A DNA stretch of 33,958 bases from Nitrosarchaeum sp. (lineage in GTDB: Archaea > Thermoproteota > Nitrososphaeria > Nitrososphaerales > Nitrosopumilaceae). Positions 5,710 through 14,666 of the stretch are shown here, in pieces. Below the pieces are notes generated by a model. The model was not told where the DNA came from. It saw only the letters and a program-made list of their open reading frames with translations, and ran no database searches. Position numbers and translations under genes: made by a program. The DNA is taken from positions 2,234 through 36,191 of the forward strand of contig JAHFUX010000005.1 in NCBI GenBank assembly GCA_023264875.1, read 5' to 3'. How positions within the stretch are numbered: the first letter of the stretch is position 1; each line of letters begins with the position of its first letter.

Positions 5710-8268
5710 ATGCAGATTAACGTTAAAGAAACAGAAAAGATCACATCTATGCCACCATCAATGTTGGTATCTGCAACGTATGACAACATAACAAGAGCTG
5801 CAGTGTTAAAATTCTATGAACCAGTATCACAGAAATTAATTTTATGGCATGATGAGACAGGACACAAACCATACTGCTACTCTAGACTATCCATAGATGA
5901 ATTGGATTTTCTGCAAGAAAGAGATGATATTTTAGAAATTAAAACAGTGAAACGCCATGACTTGATAAAAGATGAAGAAGTCAACATGTCAAAAATAATA
6001 GTGGCAGATCCACTTACAATCGGAGGAACTACAGGAGATAAAAGTATCAGAAACATAATTGAGACATGGGAGTCAGATATCAAATATTATGAGAATTATC
6101 TTTACGATAGATCACTAATTGTTGGAAAATATTATGAGATAGTAGACGGAAAAATAAACCCCCATGATTTAGAAATAGCAGACGAGGTTAAACTTGCTCT
6201 AAAAAGCCTGCTATGGGATAAAGTAGATAGTGAAAATATGGTAGACCCAAAGGAGTTTAAAGAATTAATTTCAGATTGGGCAGAGTTACTGAATCAACCA
6301 ATTCCCAGAATCAAAAGATTGAGTGTAGACATAGAAGTTGAGGCTGAAATAGGAAGAATTCCGGACCCAAAGATCGCAGAAAAAAAGGTTACCGCAATTG
6401 GGCTAAAGGGAACAGATGGATTTGATCAAATTTTTGTGCTAAGAACAGAAGGCACAGACGAAGGAGTAAATGAACTTGGTCAGAATATCAAAATTGTATT
6501 TTATGATCAGAGTAAAGAAAAAGAAATGATTTTAGATGCGTTTAAAATAATTGAAGAATTTCCTTTTGTGCTAACATACAACGGAGATGAGTTTGATTTG
6601 CCATATTTGTTTAACAGAGCAGAAAGACTCGGGATAAAAAATGAAAACAATCCACTATACATGATGAAAGATTCTGCCACGCTAAAACATGGGGTACATC
6701 TTGATTTGTATAGAACACTTTCAAATCGTTCATTTCAGATTTACGCATTTAGTCAAAAGTACACGGATTTTTCATTAAACAGTGTATCAAAGGCACTCTT
6801 AAACAAAGAAAAAATAGATTACGGTTTGGAGTTTGATCAGCTCAGCCTATATCAAATTGCAAATTATTGTTACAATGATGCACTACTAACATACGAGCTT
6901 ACAAGTTTCAACAAAGATCTTTTGATGGATTTGCTCGTAATTATTGCCAGAATTGGAAGAATGCCAATTGACGATATTGCAAGGATGGGAGTATCACAGT
7001 GGATTAGAAGTTTACTGTATTACGAGCATAGACAAAGAAATGCATTGATTCCAAAAAGAGAAGAACTTGAGAGAAGATCAGAAGGGACATCATCAAATGC
7101 AGTAATCAAAGATAAAAAATACAGAGGAGGTTTAGTTATTGATCCAAAAGAAGGAATTCATTTTGATGTAGTAGTAATGGATTTTGCAAGTCTATACCCC
7201 AGTATCATCAAGGTGAGAAACATATCATATGAGACAATAAGATGCTCTCATGATGAATGTAAGAAAAATACCATACCTCAAACAAATCATTGGGCATGCA
7301 CAAAAAGAAACGGAATAACAGCAATAATTATTGGTTCACTGCGAGACTTGAGGGTAAATTACTACAAGAGCCTCTCAAAAAAAGAGACGCTAACAGAGGA
7401 CCAAAGACAGCAATATACGGTAGTTAGTCAAGCACTCAAAGTAATTCTAAATGCCAGCTATGGAGTAATGGGGGCAGAGATTTTTCCATTGTATTTTCTT
7501 CCTGCAGCAGAGGCAACAACTGCCATTGGTCGATTCACAATTTTAGAGACTATCAAAAAATGTGAGGCAATAGGAATTGAAGTTCTTTATGGCGATACAG
7601 ATTCATTGTTTATCAAAAAACCTACAGATGAACAAATCCATAAAGTGATAGAGCAAGCAAAAAAAGATCATGGAGTAGATTTAGAAATTGATAAAGTGTA
7701 CAGATATTGTGTATTAAGTAACAGAAAGAAAAATTATCTTGGCGTAACCAATGCAGGTACAGTAGACGTAAAAGGTTTGACTGGAAAAAAATCACATACA
7801 CCACCATTTATCAGAAAATTATTTTATGAATTACTTGATGTATTATCCAAAGTTCAAACAGTTTCAGATTTTGAGCGAGCAAAAAAAGACATTACAGATA
7901 AAATTGCAATATGTGCAAAAAAAGTAGAAGCAAAAGAGATACCATTACAAGACTTAACATTTAATGTAATGATCAGCAAAGCACCGTCGGAATATATCAA
8001 AACAGTTCCACAACACATACGAGCTGCAAAATTACTTGAATCAATCAGAGAGGTAAAAAAAGGAGATAAAATATCATATGTTAAAATTCTAAACAAGCCG
8101 GGAGTAAAGCCAGTAGAGTTGGCAAAAAAAGAAGAGATAGACTCTAAAAAATACATGGAGTTTATGGAGGCCACATTAGATCAAATCACATCATCGTTGG
8201 ATTTGGATTTTCAAACTATGCTAGGCAAACCAAAACAAACCGGATTGGATGAATTTTTTTGGAATTAG
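5710..8268 (+). CDS. polB: DNA polymerase family B (replicative type)
   Basis: An 852-residue proofreading DNA polymerase. Exonuclease motifs: ExoI DIE (207-209), ExoII TYNGDEFDLPY (289-299) and ExoIII YCYND (386-390). Polymerase motifs: A DFASLYPSII (491-500), B KVILNASYGVMG (577-588) and C YGDTDS (627-632), with all catalytic aspartates present. Between motifs A and B, Cys512, Cys517 and Cys530 with nearby histidines lie where Pyrococcus PolB has a disulfide and may bind metal. The C-terminus ends QTGLDEFF-WN (843-852), a textbook PCNA-interacting (PIP) box, so it works with the sliding clamp. It is co-oriented with dCMP deaminase (8-base gap) and followed by a SemiSWEET gene nine bases on, suggesting an operon. 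Confidence 0.95.
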   Translation: MQINVKETEKITSMPPSMLVSATYDNITRAAVLKFYEPVSQKLILWHDETGHKPYCYSRLSIDELDFLQERDDILEIKTVKRHDLIKDEEVNMSKIIVADPLTIGGTTGDKSIRNIIETWESDIKYYENYLYDRSLIVGKYYEIVDGKINPHDLEIADEVKLALKSLLWDKVDSENMVDPKEFKELISDWAELLNQPIPRIKRLSVDIEVEAEIGRIPDPKIAEKKVTAIGLKGTDGFDQIFVLRTEGTDEGVNELGQNIKIVFYDQSKEKEMILDAFKIIEEFPFVLTYNGDEFDLPYLFNRAERLGIKNENNPLYMMKDSATLKHGVHLDLYRTLSNRSFQIYAFSQKYTDFSLNSVSKALLNKEKIDYGLEFDQLSLYQIANYCYNDALLTYELTSFNKDLLMDLLVIIARIGRMPIDDIARMGVSQWIRSLLYYEHRQRNALIPKREELERRSEGTSSNAVIKDKKYRGGLVIDPKEGIHFDVVVMDFASLYPSIIKVRNISYETIRCSHDECKKNTIPQTNHWACTKRNGITAIIIGSLRDLRVNYYKSLSKKETLTEDQRQQYTVVSQALKVILNASYGVMGAEIFPLYFLPAAEATTAIGRFTILETIKKCEAIGIEVLYGDTDSLFIKKPTDEQIHKVIEQAKKDHGVDLEIDKVYRYCVLSNRKKNYLGVTNAGTVDVKGLTGKKSHTPPFIRKLFYELLDVLSKVQTVSDFERAKKDITDKIAICAKKVEAKEIPLQDLTFNVMISKAPSEYIKTVPQHIRAAKLLESIREVKKGDKISYVKILNKPGVKPVELAKKEEIDSKKYMEFMEATLDQITSSLDLDFQTMLGKPKQTGLDEFFWN

Positions 8269-8277
8269 TGATTAATT

Positions 8278-8565
8278 GTGGAAATTGACGGAACTTTACT
8301 TACCATACTTGGGATATCTGCAGGAGTTTTAATTTTATCAGGGTGGGTAGAGCAAATTATCAAAGGATACAAGACAAAGAGTCTCAAAGATGTTTCAAAA
8401 TATCTAATGGTTTTCATCTCGGGAGGATCCATTTTGTGGTTAATTTATGGAATTATAGTTTCAGATGTCTATATTATAGGCACAAATATTTCAGCGATTT
8501 TTCTTATGATGATAGTTTTATTCATGAAAAAAAGATATGAAAAAATATCAAAAATAAATCAGTAA
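8278..8565 (+). CDS. SemiSWEET/PQ-loop family small transporter
   Basis: A 95-residue protein with three hydrophobic helices (about 8-25, 41-60, 66-84), the size of one MtN3/SWEET repeat. The loop after helix 1 (QIIKGYKTKSLKDVSKY) matches the PQ-loop consensus PQ-x-x-K-x-Y-K-T-K-S-x-x-D-V/L-S, though the Pro is replaced (EQI). Helix 2 has SGGSILWLIYGI, matching LWxxYG. Family members dimerise and passively carry sugars or other small molecules. The GTG start at 8278 is nine bases after polB and is the only start giving the complete first helix. Confidence 0.8.
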   Translation: MEIDGTLLTILGISAGVLILSGWVEQIIKGYKTKSLKDVSKYLMVFISGGSILWLIYGIIVSDVYIIGTNISAIFLMMIVLFMKKRYEKISKINQ

Positions 8566-8581
8566 AACATTCAATCAAGGG

Positions 8582-8589
8582 TTAAATAC
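8582..8589 (+). promoter_or_regulatory. TATA-like box for triosephosphate isomerase
   Basis: TTAAATAC is centred 28 bases before ATG 8614, the spacing expected for a leaderless archaeal transcript starting at or next to the start codon. Confidence 0.5.
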
Positions 8590-8613
8590 AATGTTGAAAT
8601 TTTCAAAGAAAGA

Positions 8614-9270
8614 ATGTTCATAATTAATTGCAAAAACTATGAAGAAATTGCAGGAGATAAAATAATAGAATTTGTAAATATTGTAGAAAAGATTTCAAAA
8701 AAATATAAAATAAAAATTGCAGTTGCACCACCACAACACTTGATTGGTCTAGTATCAAATAATTCAATTCCAATTTTAGCGCAACATGTGGATAATTCAA
8801 AAATTGGCAGTACAACGGGATTTATCATTCCAGAATTGTTGAAAAAATCCAAAGTCAGGGGTTCTTTGATTAATCATAGTGAACATAGAATTTCAGAAAA
8901 AGAAATTACTGAACTTGTTTTAAGATTAAGAGAATTAAAGATGATTTCAGTTGTTTGTGTCCAGGATGTATCAGAAGCTAAAAAATATGCAAAATTGAAT
9001 CCAGATTACATTGCAATAGAACCACCAGAACTTATTGGATCTGGAAAAGCAGTTTCAAAAGAAAGACCAGAACTCATTACAAAAGCTGCAGATGCGGTAA
9101 ATAGTGCAAACAACAAAACAAAATTGCTTTGTGGTGCAGGGATTGTTTCAGGACAAGATGTTTCAAAAGCAATAGAATTAGGCTCCAAAGGAATTTTGGT
9201 TGCAAGCGGAATAATCAAAGCAAAAAACTGGACAAAAGTAATTGAAGAGTTTTCAAAGGCAATGCTTTAA
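8614..9270 (+). CDS. tpiA: Triosephosphate isomerase, archaeal type
   Basis: A 218-residue TIM barrel interconverting dihydroxyacetone phosphate and glyceraldehyde 3-phosphate. Catalytic residues are visible: Asn5 and Lys7 in INCKNY, His88 in NHSEHR and base Glu136 in AIEPPELIG, the latter being the archaeal form of the loop-6 region. LLCGAGIVSG and GSKGILVASG form the phosphate-binding turns. The length agrees with archaeal enzymes (about 220 residues), which lack some helices of the roughly 250-residue bacterial ones and are usually tetramers. Its own TATA-like box at 8582 suggests independent transcription. Together with the following dikinase it serves gluconeogenesis from fixed carbon. 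Confidence 0.95.
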   Translation: MFIINCKNYEEIAGDKIIEFVNIVEKISKKYKIKIAVAPPQHLIGLVSNNSIPILAQHVDNSKIGSTTGFIIPELLKKSKVRGSLINHSEHRISEKEITELVLRLRELKMISVVCVQDVSEAKKYAKLNPDYIAIEPPELIGSGKAVSKERPELITKAADAVNSANNKTKLLCGAGIVSGQDVSKAIELGSKGILVASGIIKAKNWTKVIEEFSKAML

Positions 9271-9306
9271 AAACCCCTGATTTTGATTTGATAATCTAGG
9301 TAAAAA

Positions 9307-12048
9307 ATGAAACAAGTTTACTTTTATGACGAAGGAGACGGAAAAAACAAGAAACTCCTAGGAGGAAAAGGAGCTGGTCTTTGCGAGATGACCAAACTCA
9401 AATTGCCTGTTCCGCCCGGATTTACAATTACTACCGAAGTTTGCAAAATGTATTATACCAATAATAAAAAACTGCCAAAAACACTAATTCCAGAAGTAAA
9501 AAAAAATATTGCAAAAATTGAAAAGAGAACAGGAAAGAAATGGAATTCTAAAGAAAACCCATTACTTGTATCTGTAAGATCAGGGGCCGCAATATCCATG
9601 CCTGGAATGATGGATACAATTTTGAATTTAGGATTAAATGATGAAACAGTAGAAGGCCTTGCAAAGAAAAGCAGCAACCCAAGATTTGCATGGGATTCAT
9701 ACAGAAGATTTGTTCAGTTATTTGGCAAAGTAGTATTTGGCGTTGAAGATAAGAAATTTGATGAAGTACTAGAAAATGCAAAGAGAAGCCAAGCTGTGCA
9801 AGCAGATAGCGCATTAAATGAAGAATCTCTAAAAACAGTTGTTTCAGAATACAAAAAGATTTGTGAAAAACACACGGGTATAAAATTTCCTTCTGATCCA
9901 TCTGAGCAACTAGAATTAGCAATCAAAGCAGTGTTTGGAAGTTGGATGGGAGAAAGAGCAGTAGTATACAGAGAGAGAAACAGCATTACAAAAGACATTG
10001 CAGATGGTACTGCAGTAAATGTAGTTTCAATGGCATTTGGAAACATGGGAAATGACAGTGCCACAGGAGTAGTATTTACAAGAAATCCAGGAGATGGAAC
10101 AAGACATATTTTTGGAGAATATCTAGTCAATGCACAAGGAGAAGATGTAGTAGCAGGAGTAAGAACAGGAAAACCAGTAGACGAGATGAAAATAGAATTA
10201 CCAAAATCATATGAGCAATTAGCACAAACATGTGAAAGACTAGAAAAACACTACAAAGAACCTCAAGATATAGAGTTTACAATTGAACAAGGGAAATTTT
10301 ACTTGCTACAAACAAGAAATGCAAAGATGAATGCAGTTGCAATGGTAAAGACATCAGTAGACATGGTTAGAGAGAAATTAATTGATAAAAATAGAGCACT
10401 GACAAGACTACATGCAGAACAACTAGAACAACTACTACACAGAACAATCGATTCAAAATCTATCAAAAATTATACTCTACTAGTAAAAGGAATTGCAGCA
10501 TCACCTGGTGCAGCAAGTGGTATAGCAGTATTGGATGTAAAAAGAGCAACTGCTATGGGAGAAAATGGAGCCAAAGTTATTCTAATTAGAGAAGAAACAA
10601 AACCAGAGGATGTTCCTGCATTCTTTGAGTCAGTTGGAATTCTTACTAGCAGAGGCGGAAAAACATCACATGCCGCAGTTGTTGCAAGAGGCATGGGTAA
10701 ACCATGCATTGTTGGTTGTTCAAATTTGAGAATTGATTATGATAACAAACAATGCAGTGTTGATGGAAAAACAGTACATGAGGGAGATGCAATTACAATT
10801 GATGGCAGTACTGGTTCAGTATATCTTGGAGAGATTCCAACAACAGAGCCAAAAATCACAGATGATTTCAAAACGATTCTAGAATGGGCGCAAAAAGCCA
10901 AGCAAATAGGAATTAGAGCAAATGCAGATACCCCAGAAGGAGCAATACTGGCAAGAGAATTTGGAGGACAAGGAATTGGTCTTTGTAGAACAGAAAGAAT
11001 GTTCAATGGAAGCGACAGAATAGGATTGTTTGTAGAAATGATCATGGCAGAAAATATTGAAGAGCGAAAAAAAGTGCTAGCCAAACTAGAAGAATTACAA
11101 AAAAGTGATTTTATCGAGATTCTAAAAGCAATGGAAGGATATGCAGTAACTATCAGGCTATTGGATCCACCATTGCATGAATTCTTGCCAAATCCTGAAG
11201 AACTAGCTGATAAAATTCACAAGTTGGAAATGAAAAATGACAAAGAAGAATTGGAAAAAGCAAAAAACATTTTAAAAAGAGCACGAGAACTAGCAGAAAT
11301 TAATCCAATGATGGGTCACAGAGGAGTCAGAGTAGGAATTACTTATCCAGAAATTTATGAAATGCAAATCAGAGCAGTATTTGAAGCAGCAGCTGAATTA
11401 GCTAAAAGCAAAGTAAATGCACATCCACAGATTATGATTCCACAAATTAGCAGCATTGCTGAACTGAATCATATTAAAAAAATCTATGATTCTATCAAAA
11501 AAGAGATGGAGTTAAAACACAACATGAAATTAAAAATTAACTTTGGAACAATGATTGAAGTGGTACGTGCAGCGTTAACTGCAAATGAGCTTGCAGATAC
11601 TGCAGAATTTTTTAGCTTTGGCACAAATGATCTTACACAAGGAACATTTAGTTTTAGTCGTGAAGATGTAGAAGGAAAATTCCTTCCAGAATACATGGAC
11701 AAAGAAATTCTTGAGAAAAATCCATTTCAATCAATTGATGTAAACGGAGTTGGAAGTCTAATGAAGATTGGAATTGCAGCCGGACGAGGAGTAAAGCCAA
11801 ACATGGAAATTGGAATTTGTGGAGAACATGGGGGAGACCCAAACTCAATTAAATTCTGCCATAACGCAAATCTAAGTTATGTCAGCGCATCACCCCATAG
11901 AATACCAATTGCAATAATAGCAGCAGCACAGGCAGCAATTGAACAACCAAAAAAAGATGCAAAAAGAAAGCATACAATTAAAAAAGTAGCTCCAAAAAGA
12001 AGAGTAGTAAAGAAAGCTGCAAAAAAGAGCAAATCTAAAAGAAGATAA
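9307..12048 (+). CDS. ppdK: Pyruvate, phosphate dikinase with C-terminal basic extension
   Basis: A 913-residue enzyme interconverting pyruvate + ATP + phosphate and phosphoenolpyruvate + AMP + pyrophosphate, in autotrophic archaea mainly toward PEP. Domains in order: ATP-grasp nucleotide-binding region (1-340; LGGKGAGLCEM, SVRSGAAISMPGMMDT), swivelling phosphohistidine domain with GGKTSHAAVVARGMGKPC (catalytic His455), and PEP/pyruvate TIM barrel (about 530-878; GLCRTERMF, SFGTNDLTQ and catalytic Cys838 in GICGEHGGDP). The catalytic fold ends at IAAAQAAI, as in bacterial homologues; residues 879-913 are an additional tail in which 18 of 35 residues are Lys or Arg, similar to histone H1 or ribosomal-protein tails. 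A CTTTAAAAA box at 9265 and AGGT five bases before ATG 9307 give a promoter with a short leader. Confidence 0.95.
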   Translation: MKQVYFYDEGDGKNKKLLGGKGAGLCEMTKLKLPVPPGFTITTEVCKMYYTNNKKLPKTLIPEVKKNIAKIEKRTGKKWNSKENPLLVSVRSGAAISMPGMMDTILNLGLNDETVEGLAKKSSNPRFAWDSYRRFVQLFGKVVFGVEDKKFDEVLENAKRSQAVQADSALNEESLKTVVSEYKKICEKHTGIKFPSDPSEQLELAIKAVFGSWMGERAVVYRERNSITKDIADGTAVNVVSMAFGNMGNDSATGVVFTRNPGDGTRHIFGEYLVNAQGEDVVAGVRTGKPVDEMKIELPKSYEQLAQTCERLEKHYKEPQDIEFTIEQGKFYLLQTRNAKMNAVAMVKTSVDMVREKLIDKNRALTRLHAEQLEQLLHRTIDSKSIKNYTLLVKGIAASPGAASGIAVLDVKRATAMGENGAKVILIREETKPEDVPAFFESVGILTSRGGKTSHAAVVARGMGKPCIVGCSNLRIDYDNKQCSVDGKTVHEGDAITIDGSTGSVYLGEIPTTEPKITDDFKTILEWAQKAKQIGIRANADTPEGAILAREFGGQGIGLCRTERMFNGSDRIGLFVEMIMAENIEERKKVLAKLEELQKSDFIEILKAMEGYAVTIRLLDPPLHEFLPNPEELADKIHKLEMKNDKEELEKAKNILKRARELAEINPMMGHRGVRVGITYPEIYEMQIRAVFEAAAELAKSKVNAHPQIMIPQISSIAELNHIKKIYDSIKKEMELKHNMKLKINFGTMIEVVRAALTANELADTAEFFSFGTNDLTQGTFSFSREDVEGKFLPEYMDKEILEKNPFQSIDVNGVGSLMKIGIAAGRGVKPNMEIGICGEHGGDPNSIKFCHNANLSYVSASPHRIPIAIIAAAQAAIEQPKKDAKRKHTIKKVAPKRRVVKKAAKKSKSKRR

Positions 12049-12062
12049 TCATACAAAGCACA

Positions 12063-12070
12063 TTTTAAAA
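12063..12070 (+). promoter_or_regulatory. TATA-like box for the HTH-CBS gene
   Basis: TTTTAAAA is centred 30 bases before the TTG start at 12096, consistent with leaderless transcription from that start. Confidence 0.5.
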
Positions 12071-12095
12071 CTAGTTCAACATACAACAATACGAA

Positions 12096-12653
12096 TTGCT
12101 ACCAAGAATTGATTCTATCAAACAAATCAGACTAAAAATAGGCATTACACAAAAAACACTTGCCACTATGACAGGGGTAAGTACTTCAATGATTAACCAA
12201 ATAGAGTCAGGCAGAAGTCAACCAAGTTACGAAACAGCTAAAAGAATTTTTGATAGTCTAGCAAATCTTGAGGGCAAATCATCATCTCACAAAGCAGGGG
12301 ATTTCTGTAGTAAAGACGTGGTAAAACTAAAGCCAAGCAACACACTACATGATGCAATAAAAAAAATGCATGAATCATCAATTAGTCAAATTCCTATTTT
12401 CAATGGACATGAACTTGTAGGAGTAATATCAGAAGATGGAATTGTCAGGCATCTTGCAGATATAGGAGAAGCTGAATTAAAAAATGCAAAACTAGCAGAC
12501 ACTATGGAGCCAGTGCCCCCAATTGTCGATTATGATACACCAGCAAATGTCCTTGTTCCGTTAATTCGATATTCAAAATGCATTCTTGTTTCAAAAAAAT
12601 CAAAAATTATTGGAATAATTACAGCATCAGATACTCTAAAAATGATGGAATGA
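12096..12653 (+). CDS. HTH-XRE transcription regulator with paired CBS domains
   Basis: A 185-residue protein. Residues 5-57 form a Cro/C1-type helix-turn-helix (ITQKTLATMTGVSTSMINQI, then ESGRSQPSYETAKRI), and residues 70-185 form two CBS motifs (DVVKLKPSNTLHDAIKKMHE ... VGVISEDGIVRHL and MEPVPPIVDYDTPANVLVPL ... IIGIITASDTLKMME). CBS pairs usually sense adenine nucleotides or related ligands, so the protein is likely a DNA-binding regulator tuned to energy status. HTH-CBS proteins of this layout are widespread in archaea. The TTG start at 12096 is set by a TATA-like box 30 bases before it and by the HTH beginning immediately. It lies between the dikinase and the convergent epimerase gene, so carbon metabolism genes are possible targets, as inference only. 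Confidence 0.85.
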   Translation: MLPRIDSIKQIRLKIGITQKTLATMTGVSTSMINQIESGRSQPSYETAKRIFDSLANLEGKSSSHKAGDFCSKDVVKLKPSNTLHDAIKKMHESSISQIPIFNGHELVGVISEDGIVRHLADIGEAELKNAKLADTMEPVPPIVDYDTPANVLVPLIRYSKCILVSKKSKIIGIITASDTLKMME

Positions 12654-12666
12654 TAAAATAGAGAAG

Positions 12667-13062
12667 TTATTTTGGATGTGAGCAGAGTTCTGCTAAAACA
12701 CCAGAAAGGGATTTTGGGTGAATGAATGTAACTTTGGTACCAGCAGAACCAGGTCTAATTTTTCCTAGAAATTGAATTCCACATCCCTCCATTCTTGAAA
12801 CCTCACCTTCAATGTCATCAGTCTCTAAAGCAATGTGATGAAGGCCTGGTCCTTTTTTATCAAGAAATTTTTTAATCGGACTGGCATCATTGGTTGGTTG
12901 CATCAATTCAATTCTTCCATTTTCAAGATGAATGATTGCAATTTTGACACCTTCAGTTTCAACGGTTTCAAATTCAACACTAGAAACACCTAGTGCTTCT
13001 TGGTAAACTTTGGCAGATTCCTCTACATCATTTACGGCAATTGCAACATGATCAATTTTCAT
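12667..13062 (-). CDS. mce: Methylmalonyl-CoA epimerase
   Basis: A 131-residue glyoxalase/VOC-fold enzyme converting (S)- and (R)-methylmalonyl-CoA. Two beta-alpha-beta-beta-beta modules are visible; likely metal ligands are His5 (KIDHVAIAV), Glu52 (RIELMQP), His75/76 (GPGLHHIALE) and Glu125 (VLAELCSH), in family order. PTNDASPIKKFLDKKGPGLH is close to bacterial epimerases. It is the first listed but last transcribed gene of the minus-strand block; its ATG follows the stop of the mutase catalytic subunit immediately, indicating co-transcription. In 3HP/4HB autotrophs it lies between propionyl-CoA carboxylation and succinyl-CoA formation. Confidence 0.93.
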   Translation of the reverse strand: MKIDHVAIAVNDVEESAKVYQEALGVSSVEFETVETEGVKIAIIHLENGRIELMQPTNDASPIKKFLDKKGPGLHHIALETDDIEGEVSRMEGCGIQFLGKIRPGSAGTKVTFIHPKSLSGVLAELCSHPK

Positions 13063-14661
13063 CTAAAAGACCTCTTTTGGACGATACTCGCCAAATACTT
13101 CTCTGAATGTATTACTGATTTCTCCAGTAGTTGCATATGCTTTTGCAGATGCAATGATGTAAGGCATCAAATTCTCATCAGTGTCAGCAGCGCTCTTCAT
13201 TGCAGATAATGCTTTTTCGAGTTTTTTATTATCTCTTGATGATCTTAATTCTTTGAGCGCTTTCTTTTGTTGGATTTCAATTCTACCGTCGATTCGTAAT
13301 AGTTCAGGAGATTTTCCTTCTACTTCAGAGTACTTGTTTACACCCACTAGTATTCTATCGCCAGCATCTGCCTCTTTTTTTAGACGGTATGCGTTTTGTC
13401 TAATTTCAGATTGGAAGAATCCTTTTTCAATTGCCTTAATAGAGCCGCCCATTTTTTCAATTTGCTTTAGATATTTCCAGACATCCTCTTCAATTTGATC
13501 ACATAATTCCTCAAGATAGTAAGAACCAGCCATAGGGTCTGCAGTTTTAGTAACACCACTTTCATGCGCTACAATTTGCTGTGTTCTAAGAGCAATTTTT
13601 GCAGATTCCTGAGTAGGTAAAGCCAATGCCTCATCTCTAGAATTTGTGTGAAGTGACTGAGTTCCACCAATTACTGCAGCCATTGTTTGTATTGCAACAC
13701 GTACAATGTTATTGTCTGGTTGCTGTGCAGTTAGAGATTCCCCACTTGTTTGAGTGTGGAATTTTAATTGTAGTGAACGCGGATCCTTTGCATGAAATTT
13801 TTCTTTGAGAATTTTAGCGTAAACTTTTCTTGCAACTCTAAACTTTGCAACTTCTTCAAAGAATTCAATTGTACAGCAAAAGAAAAACGAAAGCCTTGGT
13901 GCAAAATCATCTATTTTTAGTCCCCTATCAATGCATGTTTGAATATATGCAATAGCATTTGCAATGGTAAATGCAATTTCTTGTGTTGCAGTACATCCAG
14001 CTTCTCTCATGTGATAACCAGAAATTGAAACAGGATACCATTGTGGAACGTTATCAGCACAGTATCCAATCATGTCTCCAATTAATCGCATTGATGGTTT
14101 TGGAGGATAAATGTAGGTGTTTCTTGCAATGTATTCTTTGAGGATATCATTTTGTGTTGTGCCTCTTAATTCAGTGCTTTTGAATCCTTGTGATTCACCT
14201 ACTACAATATAGTATGCAAGTAATGTTGATGCAGTGGAATTAATTGTCATTGAAGAGCTGACTTTTCCCAAAGGAATTCCATCAAAGGCAATCATCATGT
14301 CTTTAAGTGATGCAATTGAAACACCAACTTTTCCTACTTCACCTTCTGCTTGTGTGGAATCAGGATCATATCCTATTTGAGTTGGAAGATCAAATGCCAT
14401 GCTTAGGCCTGTTTGGCCTTTTTCAAGCATGAACTTGAATCGTTCATTGGTTAATTTTGCATCGCCAAATCCAGAATACTGCCTCATGGTCCAGAATCTT
14501 TCACGAAACATTTCAGGATGAATTCCACGTGTAAATGGATATACTCCAGAATCTTCTTTGATGTATTTCTTTGATGATTTATGATAGATTCTCTTTACTG
14601 GAAAATTAGAATCAGTCACATATTGTTTTGCAGGTTCCTTGTTTGTATTTTGTTTAGCCAT
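13063..14661 (-). CDS. mcmA1: Methylmalonyl-CoA mutase, large (catalytic) subunit
   Basis: About 532 residues of the substrate-binding TIM barrel of the adenosylcobalamin mutase that isomerises (R)-methylmalonyl-CoA to succinyl-CoA. Signatures: YPFTRGIHPEMFRERFWTMR near the N-terminus, TGLSMAFDLPTQIGYDPDS, SGYHMREAG (substrate-contacting His) and TQTSGESLTAQQPDNNIVR. The cobalamin-binding domain that ends the single-chain enzyme is absent and is encoded separately at 18627. The sequence keeps methylmalonyl-type features rather than those of isobutyryl- or ethylmalonyl-CoA mutase, though exact specificity cannot be proved by eye. ATG 14661 gives MAKQNTNKE; an in-frame GTG at 14670 overlaps the MeaB stop (GTGA) and is equally possible. 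Confidence 0.93.
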   Translation of the reverse strand: MAKQNTNKEPAKQYVTDSNFPVKRIYHKSSKKYIKEDSGVYPFTRGIHPEMFRERFWTMRQYSGFGDAKLTNERFKFMLEKGQTGLSMAFDLPTQIGYDPDSTQAEGEVGKVGVSIASLKDMMIAFDGIPLGKVSSSMTINSTASTLLAYYIVVGESQGFKSTELRGTTQNDILKEYIARNTYIYPPKPSMRLIGDMIGYCADNVPQWYPVSISGYHMREAGCTATQEIAFTIANAIAYIQTCIDRGLKIDDFAPRLSFFFCCTIEFFEEVAKFRVARKVYAKILKEKFHAKDPRSLQLKFHTQTSGESLTAQQPDNNIVRVAIQTMAAVIGGTQSLHTNSRDEALALPTQESAKIALRTQQIVAHESGVTKTADPMAGSYYLEELCDQIEEDVWKYLKQIEKMGGSIKAIEKGFFQSEIRQNAYRLKKEADAGDRILVGVNKYSEVEGKSPELLRIDGRIEIQQKKALKELRSSRDNKKLEKALSAMKSAADTDENLMPYIIASAKAYATTGEISNTFREVFGEYRPKEVF

Positions 14662-14666
14662 ACTTT

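Noticed and set aside
9548-9922. A 124-codon frame antisense to the dikinase gene.
   Set aside because: It is a mirror of a strongly coding gene, has a composition dominated by Leu/Gln/His expected from reversed codons, and no family features.
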